DNA of 64,000 bases from an uncultured Lachnospiraceae bacterium (GCA_900316075.1 ONBT01000007.1:28069-92068); one strand, 5' to 3'; counted from the first letter of the stretch, positions 35,317 to 45,108 are shown. A program made the numbers and translations. The notes: generated by a model from the sequence alone, not told the origin.

Positions 35317-38300
35317 TTAGAACAGGGACAGCTGGCGGTTGATGATTTTGTAGTAGCCGTGCTCGATGCGCTCGTTGCCCTCGTGGGTCAGGGTCTGGAT
35401 GGCCGACAGGGGCTGGGATTTCACGACGAGCTTTATATTATTATCGAAACATTCGATGATGTCTGCCTTGTTGATGTCCGTAAGGCAGATCAGCTGCACG
35501 TGAAAGTGCTTCGCGATTTCGAAAACCGGGCGCAGAAGGTGGCCGGAGGTAATGGTGCCGAAGGGATTGTCCATGATCAGAACGCCCGTGGATTTCGGCA
35601 TTGCAATGGGGCCGATGGACCTCGAATAATTCATGATCGAGAGGATTACCGAGAAAAAGACGACAAATTTCTCGCCCCCGGAATTCTGGACCAGGGCCTT
35701 TTCCCAGGTCCGGTAGGCGGAATTGGCGCTGTTCTGGTCGATTTTGTATACTTTAACGGGGATGGTGTCCCTGCGGATATACATATGGAGGAGTTTTTCG
35801 CTGCCGACGCTTCGGGCGGCCGCTTTTTTCAGGTCTTTCTCACTGGCCGTTTCTCCGGCATCCCCGGCGGCAAGCAGGCGGCCGATTTCTTCCGCCCCCT
35901 GGTCGATTTCCGCTTCAATTCCCACGCGGGCCGCGTCCTGTGAAACTTCTTCTCCGGAAGGGATATCAAAACGGATCATCTGGGTGGGCCGGCTGTTTTG
36001 CAGCTTAACCCGGGAGGCGGACTGGATGGTTTGAAGCGCCTTGTAGATGACTTCGCCCCGAAGAACGCATTGATGAATAATATCTTTCCGTTCGTTTTCT
36101 ATTTCCGCCAGGTCAGTGGCAATTTTTGCATTTATCTTCTCGATGGAGGAAGCCATGGAGGAAAGGCCCATTCGGACGGTTCCATAGCGGTCGGAAGGTA
36201 CGGTCCTGTTTGCCAGGAGCTCCCTCAGGTGGCGGAGCTGGCTCACGATTTCCGGCCGGGCCGTCCCTTCGTAGTCTCTTGTGACTTCCGTCAGATCTGC
36301 GGTCAGATCCTGCTCGGCCCGATTCTTGTCGTTTTCGGCCTCACTTAAGGCCTGGCGGGCGGAACTCCACTGGCCGCGGATATTCTGTTCCAGAGTAAAT
36401 TCCGGCAGGACCTCCGGCAAGGGAGCTGAAGCGCAGAGGGGATTTACCTCATCAAGGACACCGGTTACATCATCGCTTCGTTTTTCAACTGCCCGGAAAT
36501 CCTTTGTCAGCCGGGCTTTTGCCTCCTCTTCCGCTTTTCGGCGGGCAGGGAAATTTCCTTTGATTTCTTCCGGGGAAAGGGGCGAGCCGCCGAATTCTGC
36601 CAGATTCTTCTCTGCTTTTTCCAAGTCCGAACCGGCTTTTCCTTCCTTTTTTGTCAGCACATTATATTCTGCTTCCAGGGTTTTCCGCTTCGCCTCAGCG
36701 GCTTCAATGTCGGCCTTTGTGCCCCTCTCCTGCTCCGGCGACCAGACCATGTCCCTGCAGGCAGCCGGATCCACACTCAGAGCCTCCATGGCCCGGCGGG
36801 TTTCATCGCACTTCTTCTGCTCCTCAAATAACTGCTGATTCAAGGCTTCAATTTCCCCGCTCAGAGAAGCAGAAAGTGTCTTATAGGTGGTGTACAAGGC
36901 GTCCAGGGGTTCTTCATCCCAAGGTACATCCACTGCTGCTGCCTCTTCCGGGCGTCCGACCTCGCCCAGCATCTGCTGCAGTTTTTCTTTCCGCTCATTC
37001 GTCTGTTTTAAGGAAGCATCCATTTCCTTCAGGTCCTGTTCACAGGCAGCAATCTGTTCGGCCAGGTCCTTCAGCTCCCGATCCAGGGCTTTGCCCTGCT
37101 CTTCCAGGGCAATCAGGGACTCCAAAAGTTCCTTTTCCTGGGCGGCCTGTCTTTGCAGACTGGAGAGAGCCTTTATCTCAGCCTCCTTCTTTGTCCGCTC
37201 GTCCTTCAGGGAAGCAATTTCCGCGTCGATTGCCTCTTTTTTGCCAAGCAGGTCCTGTTCCTGTCTTTCCGAGGCCTGAAGCTTTCCCGTCAGCTCTTCC
37301 TGCTTTTCAATAAGCTTTCGGCGGGCCGTTTTCTGCTCTTCTTCCCAATTGGCGTCATAGGGGAAAGAGGCGATCCGGTCCGCGTCCCGGGCCAGTTCGG
37401 AAAGACGCTGCTCATAGAGGTCCTTCTTTTGTTTACATGATAATAATTTTTCCTCAAGCCTTTCCCTGTAATTGACGGTGTCCTTGAAATAAGAGGCATC
37501 GTAGTCTGCCAGAAAGCGGTCTGCCCGGTCCTCTCCCGACAGGAGCTCAGAAAACTCACCCATCGTATAGACGGGAACCGTCTCCTGCAGCCAGGTTTCG
37601 TCGGAAGAATTGAGAAGGGCTTCCCGGTCTTTTTCTGTTGAGAAAAGCAGGCTGTAAGCCAGCTCCGGGTGGCGCTCGAGCAAATCATCAAGGCGGTTTG
37701 GCTCCAGCTGCCCGGAAGAAAGCAAATTCAGAAGATATCCCTCACCGGTCTGAAAGGACAAGCCTGTAGAAGTGACATAGGCCATTACCTCTTCCGGCAC
37801 ATGAAGAGAGCCGGAGGAAGCGGCATTCAGGCGTTTCTCCCGATCCCGGATTTCCTCCTCCGTGTGCTGTAAGTCGGCCCGGGTTTCTTCCTCCCGCCGA
37901 TGGATGGCGGTTTTCAGGCTCCCGTCAAAAAGGGACTCCCGGGCAAGACTGTAGCGCTGGGCCAGTGGAAGAAGGCCATCTACTATAGTCTGATACTCCT
38001 TCAAAGCCTTGTCCAGGGCAGTGAGCTCGCCGGTGATCGAGGCCTGGGCCGCCGTCAGGTCCATTTTCTGCTTCCGGCAGGCCGTAAGCCTGGTGGAAGT
38101 TTCGTCTTCCTCCCGGACCTTCGCTTCTATATTATTTTCTATTTTCTCTTTCTGCTCCTGCAGATTCCGGTCCAGGGCAGATATATCGCCCTCTCCATAG
38201 AGACCGGAAAGGTTCCGGGTCAGCGGAAAAGCATGCTCTTCGGCAATTCTGTCGCTCAGGCTTTTCAGGGTCTGCAGGTTGCCGCTTTTCCGGTTCCGCT

Positions 38301-39732
38301 CGGCTTCGTGGGAGGCCTTCTCATTTTCAGCCCGGTCCCGCCGGAAATACAAGTCTTTCCGCTTCCCATCAGTTTTTTGCATTTCCGCTGAAAGAGCGGC
38401 GGATTTTTCAGCCTGTGCCTGCGATTCGGCAGCTGCCCTGCGGGAAATGCGGCTCCGCAGGTCCGCGAGGGCTGCGGCCTCGTCCGATTCCTCTTCCTTC
38501 AGGCGGACGGACTCACGGAGAGCCTTCAGTTTCGCTTCGTGCTCTATATTATCATCGCGATACCTTGCGTATTCCAGCATTTCGCGCCGCTGCTGCAGCT
38601 CTGCCAGCCGTCCCTCGGCCGCCTCTTTTTCCGTTTCCTTTTCGGAAAGCTGTTCCCGGACTTCGCTTAAAGCATCCCGGGCAGGGTAATATTCGCTGGA
38701 GGCCTGTTCCCAGGCGATATGGGTTAAGGTCCGGTCCTCATCTTCCATTTCCCCCAAAAGGGCCTGCTTCCTTTCGTCCAGGGCAGCTGCTTCCCGCGTC
38801 AGGGCTCCCTTCAGGGCAAAAATCCGGTTCCTCGCACCGACAAACTCCTCTTCTTTGCTGCACAGGGCATCAGCCTGATTTGACAAGGCTTCCAGGCTCT
38901 TCAGTACCCTTTCATTCGTATCTTTCTCCTGAATGGCCGAGGAATTTTCCGCCCGCTTTCGGGCATAATGGACCAGCATGGTCTCCAGAGAATCGTCCTT
39001 CCCGGAAGCACCCGTCAGATTTTCATGCTTTTCTATGGCCGGCAGGATGAACTGACGAATCAGAAGGTCGGAAGTGGGGGCCTTGTCGAAGTACTTGTTC
39101 AGACCGCCCTCCTCCATGTTCAGGGCCTCAATCACGGAATGCCATTCATCCTGAAAAATCCCGTATTCCTTCAGCTTGGCCGCCCACTTCCCCTTCTCTT
39201 CGGGAGAATAGCAGATGAGGCGGTCCATGCTCCTTTTCGCCAGGTCCCGGACTGCGTTATAGTCCGCCGCCTCAAAACGACCGTCCACGTTGGCTGAGAG
39301 GTCCAGGGCTGCGATGCTGTACGGGGAGTTGTCTTCCCCGCCATATGTAGAGAAAAATGAATAATATCTCACCCGGCTGTACGGGCGGCTTTCATCGTCC
39401 GTATTTGCCCGGCTTCCGGCCATGGAAATTCCGGTCATCAGCCGCATATCCCCGGCTCCGTCCAGCTTCCATTCCAAAAGGAAGTAGCAGTGGTCCCCCG
39501 GCTTCTGGAAATAGTCCTCGATCCGCCGGCCGCCCGCTTTGGCTCCGGGAATCACCGGCTGCATGAAAAGCTGCACCAGGACCGTCTTGCCGCCGCCGTT
39601 GGCCAGATGCATGACGGTATTTAAAGCTTCCCGGGACTCCGGGTCCTCCAAATCGTAAAGCTCGTCCGGAATCAGCCGTTCCCTATTATTATAAAAACAG
39701 TTTACGATACGGATTTTAGTGATCTTCGGCAT
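35317..39732 (-). CDS. jetC: Wadjet SMC-like ATPase JetC
   Basis: 1471 residues from the ATG at 39732 (MPKITKIRIVNCFYNN) with GGAGGGAAG upstream. SMC/MksB-like layout: N-terminal Walker A NGGGKT at 45-50, long coiled coils through most of residues 300-1250, then C-terminal signature NSGGEKF at 1350-1356 and Walker B VLIMDNPFG at 1384-1392. In Wadjet systems the JetABC condensin extrudes circular plasmid DNA and JetD cuts it. The residue after the Walker B Asp is Asn rather than the usual catalytic Glu, which may be a family variant. Last gene of a four-gene operon; overlaps jetB by 17 bp. Confidence 0.88.
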   Translation of the reverse strand: MPKITKIRIVNCFYNNRERLIPDELYDLEDPESREALNTVMHLANGGGKTVLVQLFMQPVIPGAKAGGRRIEDYFQKPGDHCYFLLEWKLDGAGDMRLMTGISMAGSRANTDDESRPYSRVRYYSFFSTYGGEDNSPYSIAALDLSANVDGRFEAADYNAVRDLAKRSMDRLICYSPEEKGKWAAKLKEYGIFQDEWHSVIEALNMEEGGLNKYFDKAPTSDLLIRQFILPAIEKHENLTGASGKDDSLETMLVHYARKRAENSSAIQEKDTNERVLKSLEALSNQADALCSKEEEFVGARNRIFALKGALTREAAALDERKQALLGEMEDEDRTLTHIAWEQASSEYYPARDALSEVREQLSEKETEKEAAEGRLAELQQRREMLEYARYRDDNIEHEAKLKALRESVRLKEEESDEAAALADLRSRISRRAAAESQAQAEKSAALSAEMQKTDGKRKDLYFRRDRAENEKASHEAERNRKSGNLQTLKSLSDRIAEEHAFPLTRNLSGLYGEGDISALDRNLQEQKEKIENNIEAKVREEDETSTRLTACRKQKMDLTAAQASITGELTALDKALKEYQTIVDGLLPLAQRYSLARESLFDGSLKTAIHRREEETRADLQHTEEEIRDREKRLNAASSGSLHVPEEVMAYVTSTGLSFQTGEGYLLNLLSSGQLEPNRLDDLLERHPELAYSLLFSTEKDREALLNSSDETWLQETVPVYTMGEFSELLSGEDRADRFLADYDASYFKDTVNYRERLEEKLLSCKQKKDLYEQRLSELARDADRIASFPYDANWEEEQKTARRKLIEKQEELTGKLQASERQEQDLLGKKEAIDAEIASLKDERTKKEAEIKALSSLQRQAAQEKELLESLIALEEQGKALDRELKDLAEQIAACEQDLKEMDASLKQTNERKEKLQQMLGEVGRPEEAAAVDVPWDEEPLDALYTTYKTLSASLSGEIEALNQQLFEEQKKCDETRRAMEALSVDPAACRDMVWSPEQERGTKADIEAAEAKRKTLEAEYNVLTKKEGKAGSDLEKAEKNLAEFGGSPLSPEEIKGNFPARRKAEEEAKARLTKDFRAVEKRSDDVTGVLDEVNPLCASAPLPEVLPEFTLEQNIRGQWSSARQALSEAENDKNRAEQDLTADLTEVTRDYEGTARPEIVSQLRHLRELLANRTVPSDRYGTVRMGLSSMASSIEKINAKIATDLAEIENERKDIIHQCVLRGEVIYKALQTIQSASRVKLQNSRPTQMIRFDIPSGEEVSQDAARVGIEAEIDQGAEEIGRLLAAGDAGETASEKDLKKAAARSVGSEKLLHMYIRRDTIPVKVYKIDQNSANSAYRTWEKALVQNSGGEKFVVFFSVILSIMNYSRSIGPIAMPKSTGVLIMDNPFGTITSGHLLRPVFEIAKHFHVQLICLTDINKADIIECFDNNIKLVVKSQPLSAIQTLTHEGNERIEHGYYKIINRQLSLF

Positions 39733-40414
39733 CTGAGCTTCCCTCCAGCCAGCGGTTGACTTCGACGGCCCGCTCCTTCCGTAAAACATAGGGCATCAGG
39801 TCCTGCAGCTTCTCTGTCGGGCGAATCTGCTGGCCATCTTCCGTAAAAAGGTCGTCTGCCCTGAATTTGATGAGGAGCTTGTTCAGAATGCCATAGCGTT
39901 CGTTCAGCTTTTTGCTGTCCTGTGCCCCTTCGAGTTTGCCCAGCCAGTTTTCGGCCAGCTTCTTCATGTTTTCGCTGTACTCGTCACCGGTCACATTTTC
40001 AGGCCCTTCGGTAGTGACAGTCCGGCAGTGGTCGGTGAAATCCCGGATGACATCGTCTTTCAGGGTAAAGTCCTGCACCTGCAGGGTGTTCCCTTCCCCC
40101 TTGAAAAAAGAATAGAGGATATACACGGCCAGATAATTCATGAGATATAAGTCTTCGCTTTTGGAATCCGTGCTTCCGATGTCCGCCCGGAAATCCATGT
40201 TTTTCTTCAGGAAGAGGTCGTTTGCCATGGTCGGGACCAGATAGAGACGGTTGCCGGCCGGGTAAATGTCGAAGTCCAGTTCCTTCCCCATCTCCACAAG
40301 TTCACTGTAAACGTCATCCTCCTGAACGGCGGTCCAGGCCAGGGGATTTTCCTTTCTCCCGATCCAGCCCTTTTTCATCAGCTCATGAAAGACCGTAAGC
40401 GTATCCCTGTTCAT
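39716..40414 (-). CDS. jetB: Wadjet subunit JetB (MksE/kite-like)
   Basis: 232 residues. It reads MNRDTLTVFHELMKKGWIGR at the start and VLRKERAVEVNRWLEGSSDA near the end, and resembles DUF6063-type proteins. In Wadjet complexes JetB is the winged-helix (kite) subunit binding the SMC-kleisin arms. The size and position between the kleisin and the ATPase fit. It overlaps jetA by four bases and jetC by 17, so the three are translationally coupled. The assignment leans on gene order as much as on sequence. Confidence 0.75.
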   Translation of the reverse strand: MNRDTLTVFHELMKKGWIGRKENPLAWTAVQEDDVYSELVEMGKELDFDIYPAGNRLYLVPTMANDLFLKKNMDFRADIGSTDSKSEDLYLMNYLAVYILYSFFKGEGNTLQVQDFTLKDDVIRDFTDHCRTVTTEGPENVTGDEYSENMKKLAENWLGKLEGAQDSKKLNERYGILNKLLIKFRADDLFTEDGQQIRPTEKLQDLMPYVLRKERAVEVNRWLEGSSDAEDH

Positions 40415-41973
40415 GCCTCTGCCTCCACCAGAAAATCGGAAAGTTCAATGGTCCGGCTTTCCTCTCCCTCACCGACCGTATACCGGCAGGTCCCGTCGCT
40501 GCCTGTGAAAATAATATTATTCATATCATTTGGAATGACCTCCCGGATTCCGCTCAAAATCCAGAGAAGGTTAAATTCCCCCTCCGGGTCCGTCAGCAGC
40601 ATGTCCGTCCGCCCCCGCAGTGCTTTCAAATCTATCTTCTGGTACTGGTACATGGAAAGGAGCATATTGGGCAGCAGCTGATGGTCCGTCCAGGCCAGGA
40701 GGTCGGTCATTTTCTGCGCCCCTATGAATTCGCTGACGGAGAAGGACCTGTGGGAAGCGGCATAGCTGAAAAAGGCCCGGCCGATTTCCAGGTAGGCCGC
40801 GTTTTTTCTGCGGGCGTCCTGAGCCAGGATGTCTTCCCCCTCTTCCAGATTCAGCCCTTCCTGCTTCTCTTCCTCCCCCAGCCGGTCCACGGGCTGATAG
40901 AAGCTTTCTATATTGAACAGTTTCTGAAAAACCGGTGTTTCCAGGGGATATAATAATGTAAGCGCCGCGTCTCCCAGACGGTCGTCCAATAACTGCCGCA
41001 GGGGAGCCATGATGTCCTTTTCGAAATTCAGGCGTTCGAAATCCTCTACTTTGAAGCTGTCGCGCAGAATCCGGTCATATTCGTCGGAAACCAGGTCCTT
41101 CTGATTGATCAGGGAGCGCTGCTCATTGATTGTCGTCATCAGGTTTTCATGGATTTCCATGACTGACTGCAGGTTCTTCTGCGTCTCCTGATTGTCTGCC
41201 CCCTCCTGTATAGCCTCCTGAAAACGGGCGATTTCCCTGTCTGTCGTCGCGGAAAGCTCCATCAGCTCCTGGTATTCATCGTCCATCAGGTTCCGGTAGC
41301 GCTCGATCAGGCCCTGATAATCCTCTGCGGAAATCCGGGCAATATTTTCCCGGCAGCGGATCAGGAAGTCGCTTAAGTTCCGCTTCATATTCCGAATCTG
41401 CTGGACGAGATCCCGGCTCTGGCCCAGGGCTTCGGAAAAATTCCGCCTTTTCATATACTCCTGCATTTTGAAGCGGGTCACGGAATAGTCGAGCTCGGAC
41501 TCGATTTCCTTGGAGCGGAAAAGGAAGTCAAAGACCTCGTCCGTCAGGGTATAGGCTCCCTTCTCCTCATTCAAAAGCCGAAGCGTCCCGGTTCGAAAGG
41601 CGCCGGCCGTGCTGTCATACACAGGATACAGGATCCGCTTTCCGCTCTTCTGCAGGATGTTCACCACCAGAAATGCGGCCATCCGGTCCGGCGGAAAGCC
41701 CTGATACTCTTCCGGAAGCAGGGTATCCGCTGCCTGCAGGAAATCCGCCACGTCAGAAAGGGTACATCTTTCATCCTCGCTCAGGGTTTTCTCCTCGATG
41801 AAGAGGACCACCATCATGGAAAGATTGTTCAAGACGTCCAGGCCCTGCGGCCCTTGGAATTTTGCGGCAATCTCATCCGGACAGCTTCCCACGCGCAGGC
41901 TGTTTACGATATAGAAAAATTTCATCCGCTGCTCAAAACCGGAAAGCAGCTCTGAAACCTCATTCTTCGTCAT
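40411..41973 (-). CDS. jetA: Wadjet subunit JetA (MksF/kleisin-like)
   Basis: 520 residues, predominantly helical with coiled-coil stretches (for example FKMQEYMKRRNFSEALGQSR and IQEGADNQETQKNLQSVMEI). The N-terminus, LLSGFEQRMKFFYIVNSLRV, fits the JetA family found beside DUF6063-type JetB. The kleisin subunit bridges the JetC heads. The gene overlaps jetD by 14 bp upstream and jetB by four bp downstream. Confidence 0.78.
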   Translation of the reverse strand: MTKNEVSELLSGFEQRMKFFYIVNSLRVGSCPDEIAAKFQGPQGLDVLNNLSMMVVLFIEEKTLSEDERCTLSDVADFLQAADTLLPEEYQGFPPDRMAAFLVVNILQKSGKRILYPVYDSTAGAFRTGTLRLLNEEKGAYTLTDEVFDFLFRSKEIESELDYSVTRFKMQEYMKRRNFSEALGQSRDLVQQIRNMKRNLSDFLIRCRENIARISAEDYQGLIERYRNLMDDEYQELMELSATTDREIARFQEAIQEGADNQETQKNLQSVMEIHENLMTTINEQRSLINQKDLVSDEYDRILRDSFKVEDFERLNFEKDIMAPLRQLLDDRLGDAALTLLYPLETPVFQKLFNIESFYQPVDRLGEEEKQEGLNLEEGEDILAQDARRKNAAYLEIGRAFFSYAASHRSFSVSEFIGAQKMTDLLAWTDHQLLPNMLLSMYQYQKIDLKALRGRTDMLLTDPEGEFNLLWILSGIREVIPNDMNNIIFTGSDGTCRYTVGEGEESRTIELSDFLVEAEA

Positions 41974-43039
41974 AGCCGGCTTCCCTTCTAAGTATGGCAG
42001 CGCTCAATATTTCCTGGGGGATTAAGCGGTTTTCCTGCAGGAGGCGCTGCAGGAGGTGCTTTACATTATTCTCTAATGAATCGGGAAACAGGCCGGATAC
42101 GTCCTTGTAGGCGATATTTCCGGCCGGGCTCATCTCCATGCCGGGAAGGCCCAGCCGCTCCGCCTCAATAAGCATCCGCCGATAAGCGGGGACAAAAAGC
42201 TCCATTTCCAGGTCCGGGTTGGCCTCGGTCGTCCGCCGGTAGATTTCAAAGCCGTACCGGTCGATATCGCCCCAGTAGAGAAAGCGGACTTCCGGAATCC
42301 GCATATAGCGGACGTAAGCCTGTACGGCCCCGGTTTTTTCCGAAATCCGGTTGCCGCCCCCGTATACGACCCCGTCCAGCTTGCAGCCGAAGAGTGACGT
42401 CAGGCCGTCTTCCGCCATCAGCTTCCGAAGGTCGAACCAGACATCCTTGTTCTCGCAAATCAGGAGGGTGACCCTGTCCCCTCTCCTTCTTATGTAATCG
42501 TGGAAGCAGTCCTCAGGGGTGTCGTAGAAGCAAAGCTCCTCCTGGGAAAACCCCAGATTTTTTAAGAGGCTTTTCATTTCGCCCCCGTCCAAGACCTTTT
42601 CCCGGTGGAAGATGGCAAAAGACCGCTCCTTTCGCGAAATGGGCTCCCGGTCCCAGTCCGAAAAGAGATACCGGCTCAGCTGCTGCAGCTCCTGGGCATG
42701 GGCCTCATACTTCTCGGGATTTGCCTCCAGGTACCCTGTCTGCAGGAGCCGCGGATGAAGAGCCCGGATTCCGGCCAGCACATCTTCGGAAACGGTCTTT
42801 TCCAGGCATATGTGATAGCGCAGATAAAGCGGGTACTGCCGGTTCCCGTTCGTCCCGGACTTCTTCACCGGAAAAACAAATCCCAGCTCTGCGATTTCCT
42901 TCACGTCCGTATAAGCCTCTGCAGAATCCGCCCCGCTGTCTCCCAGTATTTTTAAGAGTTCCGGCAGGTCAATTCGCTTTTTGCCGTACTCCAGCAGTTT
43001 TGCAGCTATGTGGTCCAGTTTTGTGGTGGGTAGGGACAT
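41960..43039 (-). CDS. jetD: Wadjet nuclease JetD (TOPRIM, DUF3322/DUF2220)
   Basis: 359 residues from the ATG at 43039; an upstream TTG at 43093 would add 18 residues. It is the plasmid-cleaving subunit related to Spo11/topoisomerase VI. The C-terminal TOPRIM domain shows ICENKDVW (metal-binding Glu196), DGVVYGGGNR and LYWGDIDRYGFEIY (Asp-x-Asp at 258-260). The N-terminal half is the helical, winged-helix DUF3322-like region. First gene of the operon, giving the order jetD-jetA-jetB-jetC on the minus strand. The promoter is not obvious; a REP-like cluster starts 60 bp upstream. Confidence 0.88.
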   Translation of the reverse strand: MSLPTTKLDHIAAKLLEYGKKRIDLPELLKILGDSGADSAEAYTDVKEIAELGFVFPVKKSGTNGNRQYPLYLRYHICLEKTVSEDVLAGIRALHPRLLQTGYLEANPEKYEAHAQELQQLSRYLFSDWDREPISRKERSFAIFHREKVLDGGEMKSLLKNLGFSQEELCFYDTPEDCFHDYIRRRGDRVTLLICENKDVWFDLRKLMAEDGLTSLFGCKLDGVVYGGGNRISEKTGAVQAYVRYMRIPEVRFLYWGDIDRYGFEIYRRTTEANPDLEMELFVPAYRRMLIEAERLGLPGMEMSPAGNIAYKDVSGLFPDSLENNVKHLLQRLLQENRLIPQEILSAAILRREAGYDEE

Positions 43040-43098
43040 TGGCGTCTGGCCTCTAAGTCTGGGGAAAATAGTGACGGCCTTATGATAACACAAATACC

Positions 43099-43354
43099 GG
43101 GGGTCAGGTATAGGGGGGTCAGGAACCGCCGTCTAAAATTGTTGCAGTCCGCGCCGCCACAGCTCTACAGGGGGTCAGGTACCATCAAAAGCCCGCTGGG
43201 GTTGGGCGGGAGAGCTGTTTATATGCAAGGGGTCAGGTACCACTGTTGATAACTCCTGCCGCCCGCACCAGCGCTGGGTTTGAGGGGGACAGGCACCCTC
43301 TATTGCCCGCTGGGACTGGGCGGGAGGGGTGTCGAAGTGGTGGTTCCTGACCCC
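43099..43354. repeat. REP-like repeat cluster 14
   Basis: Starts with two boundary motifs in close succession (GGGGTCAGGTA and GGGGTCAGGAACC), then GGGGTCAGGTACC, GTTGATAACTCCTG, GGGGGACAGGCACC and GGTTCCTGACCCC. It lies between the divergent Wadjet operon and the GPH carrier. Confidence 0.86.
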
Positions 43355-43440
43355 TTTTAAATATTGCACAATTTGGGAGGGGGAAATTTGGCAATTCCGC
43401 GCGCTTGCGCAGAGATAGGAGGATTGATATAGTAGGGAAT

Positions 43441-43468
43441 GGAAACTGAAAATAATATTTTAGTTTCC
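43441..43468. promoter_or_regulatory. Nested inverted repeat upstream of the second GPH carrier
   Basis: GGAAACT and AGTTTCC enclose an AT-rich core (AAAATAATATTTT), itself nearly palindromic; 59 bp before the start codon. A likely operator. Confidence 0.5.
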
Positions 43469-43527
43469 GGCGTTGTGGCCGGGCGGCAACCGCCTGGCAA
43501 ATACAAACTTGAAAATCGGGAGGTTTT

Positions 43528-44961
43528 ATGGACACGAAGAGGAGTCTGACGGGGGCAGAAAAGGCCGGGTACGGGCTTGGTGCCGTCGGCAAAGACATGG
43601 TTTACATGCTCTCGGCGAGCTATGTTTTATATTATTTTCAGGACATCATGGGGGTGTCGGCGTACGCGATGGGAGTCATCCTGCTGGCGGCCCGGGTGTT
43701 CGACGCCTTTAACGACCCGATCATGGGCGTCATTGTCGCAAAGACGAAGACGAAAATGGGCAAGTTCCGGCCCTGGCTTCTGATCGGGACCCTGACGAAC
43801 GCGGTAGTTTTATATGCCATGTTCACCTGCCCGCCAAGCCTTGACGGCGGCGGCCTCATCGCTTACGCGGCTATCACGTATGTCCTCTGGGGCGTCACGT
43901 ACACGATGATGGACATTCCATTCTGGTCCATGATTCCGGCCTTCACCAAGGGTGGCAAGGAGCGCGAGAACCTCACCACGCTCGCCCGCTCCTGCTCCGG
44001 CGTCGGCAGTGCCATCGTTTCAATCTTCACCGTAATGGCGGTTCACGCTTTGGGCGTCCGCTTCGGCGGAACTTCGGCAAAGGATGTGGAAAGAATCGGC
44101 TTTTCCGTATTTGCCCTGATCATCGCTGTACTGTTCGTGGTTTTCATTATTATCACGGTCGCTGCCGTCAAGGAAAAGTCGACGGTTGACATGGAGACCG
44201 CGACGGTCCGGCAGATGTTTTCCTCCCTCGTGCACAATGACCAGGCCATGGCCATCGTTGTGACCATCGTCCTCGTTGATGTAGCCATGTACATTACGTC
44301 AAATCTCGTCATCTACTTCTTCAAGTATGACCTGGGCGGGACGGGCTGGTACAAGGACTACACCCTCTTCAACACGGTCGCCGGTGCCGCGCAGATTCTG
44401 GCCATGATGGCTCTCTACCCCATCCTGCGGCAGCTTCTGAAGATTTCAAACACGAAGATTTTCTACGCGGGCCTCGTCATGTCCATGATCGGCTACGCCT
44501 GCCTCCTGGCTCTCGCAACGGCCGGAAACAAGACGCTCGCCCTCTTCCTCATCCCCGGCGTTCTGATCATGGCGGCTTCGGGCATGAATAATGTACTTAT
44601 CACCATTTTCCTGGCGAATACCGTCGACTACGGAGAAATCAAAAACGGGCGGCGCGACGAATCCGTCATCTTTTCCATGCAGACCTTCGTCGTAAAGCTT
44701 TCGTCCGGCCTTGCCGCCTTCATCGCATCTCTGACGCTCGGAATGCTGAAACTCTCGAGCGCTGCCGTCACTACGGAAGACCAGACCTTCGACTTCTCGA
44801 CCGGCGTCGCTGCCGCCCAGAAGATGGGGCTTCGCATGGTGATGACCCTGATTCCGATTGCGGTCCTGGTCGTCGCATTCATCTGGTTCCGGACAAAGTA
44901 TAAGCTCACTGACAAGAAGGTTGAGGAACTGGCGGAGCAGGTGGCGGAACTGCACAATTAA
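43528..44961 (+). CDS. GPH-family (MelB-like) sugar transporter
   Basis: 477 residues, about twelve membrane segments, ATG after GGGAGG. The family loop is ARVFDAFNDPIMGVIVAKTK, then MGKFRPWLLIG, MDIPFWSMIPAF and NTVDYGEIKNGRRDE. These carriers import oligosaccharides or glycosides with Na+ or H+. It is a paralogue of the carrier at 19317. No glycosidase is adjacent, so the sugar is unknown. Confidence 0.9.
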   Translation: MDTKRSLTGAEKAGYGLGAVGKDMVYMLSASYVLYYFQDIMGVSAYAMGVILLAARVFDAFNDPIMGVIVAKTKTKMGKFRPWLLIGTLTNAVVLYAMFTCPPSLDGGGLIAYAAITYVLWGVTYTMMDIPFWSMIPAFTKGGKERENLTTLARSCSGVGSAIVSIFTVMAVHALGVRFGGTSAKDVERIGFSVFALIIAVLFVVFIIITVAAVKEKSTVDMETATVRQMFSSLVHNDQAMAIVVTIVLVDVAMYITSNLVIYFFKYDLGGTGWYKDYTLFNTVAGAAQILAMMALYPILRQLLKISNTKIFYAGLVMSMIGYACLLALATAGNKTLALFLIPGVLIMAASGMNNVLITIFLANTVDYGEIKNGRRDESVIFSMQTFVVKLSSGLAAFIASLTLGMLKLSSAAVTTEDQTFDFSTGVAAAQKMGLRMVMTLIPIAVLVVAFIWFRTKYKLTDKKVEELAEQVAELHN

Positions 44962-44972
44962 GATGATAAGAT

Positions 44973-45099
44973 GGGGTCAGGCACCACTGTTGATAACTCC
45001 TAGCGCCCGCACCAATAGTGGCTGGGAGGGGGACAGGTACTCTCTATTGCCCGCTGGAACTGGACGGGAGGGCTGTCAAAGTGGTGGTTCCTGACCCCC
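44973..45099. repeat. REP-like repeat cluster 15 (rightmost)
   Basis: GGGGTCAGGCACC, GTTGATAACTCCTA, GGGGGACAGGTAC and GGTTCCTGACCCCC. No further cluster of this family was found between here and 64 kb. Confidence 0.86.
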
Positions 45100-45108
45100 T
45101 ATAGAGAG

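Noticed and set aside
36651..39050. Long plus-strand Ser/Arg/Pro-rich frames
   Set aside because: They lie antisense to jetC, whose minus-strand frame has all expected motifs.
1090..45099. Repeat clusters as CRISPR or integron attC arrays
   Set aside because: Spacing is irregular, ends are inverted rather than direct, and no cas or integrase gene is present.
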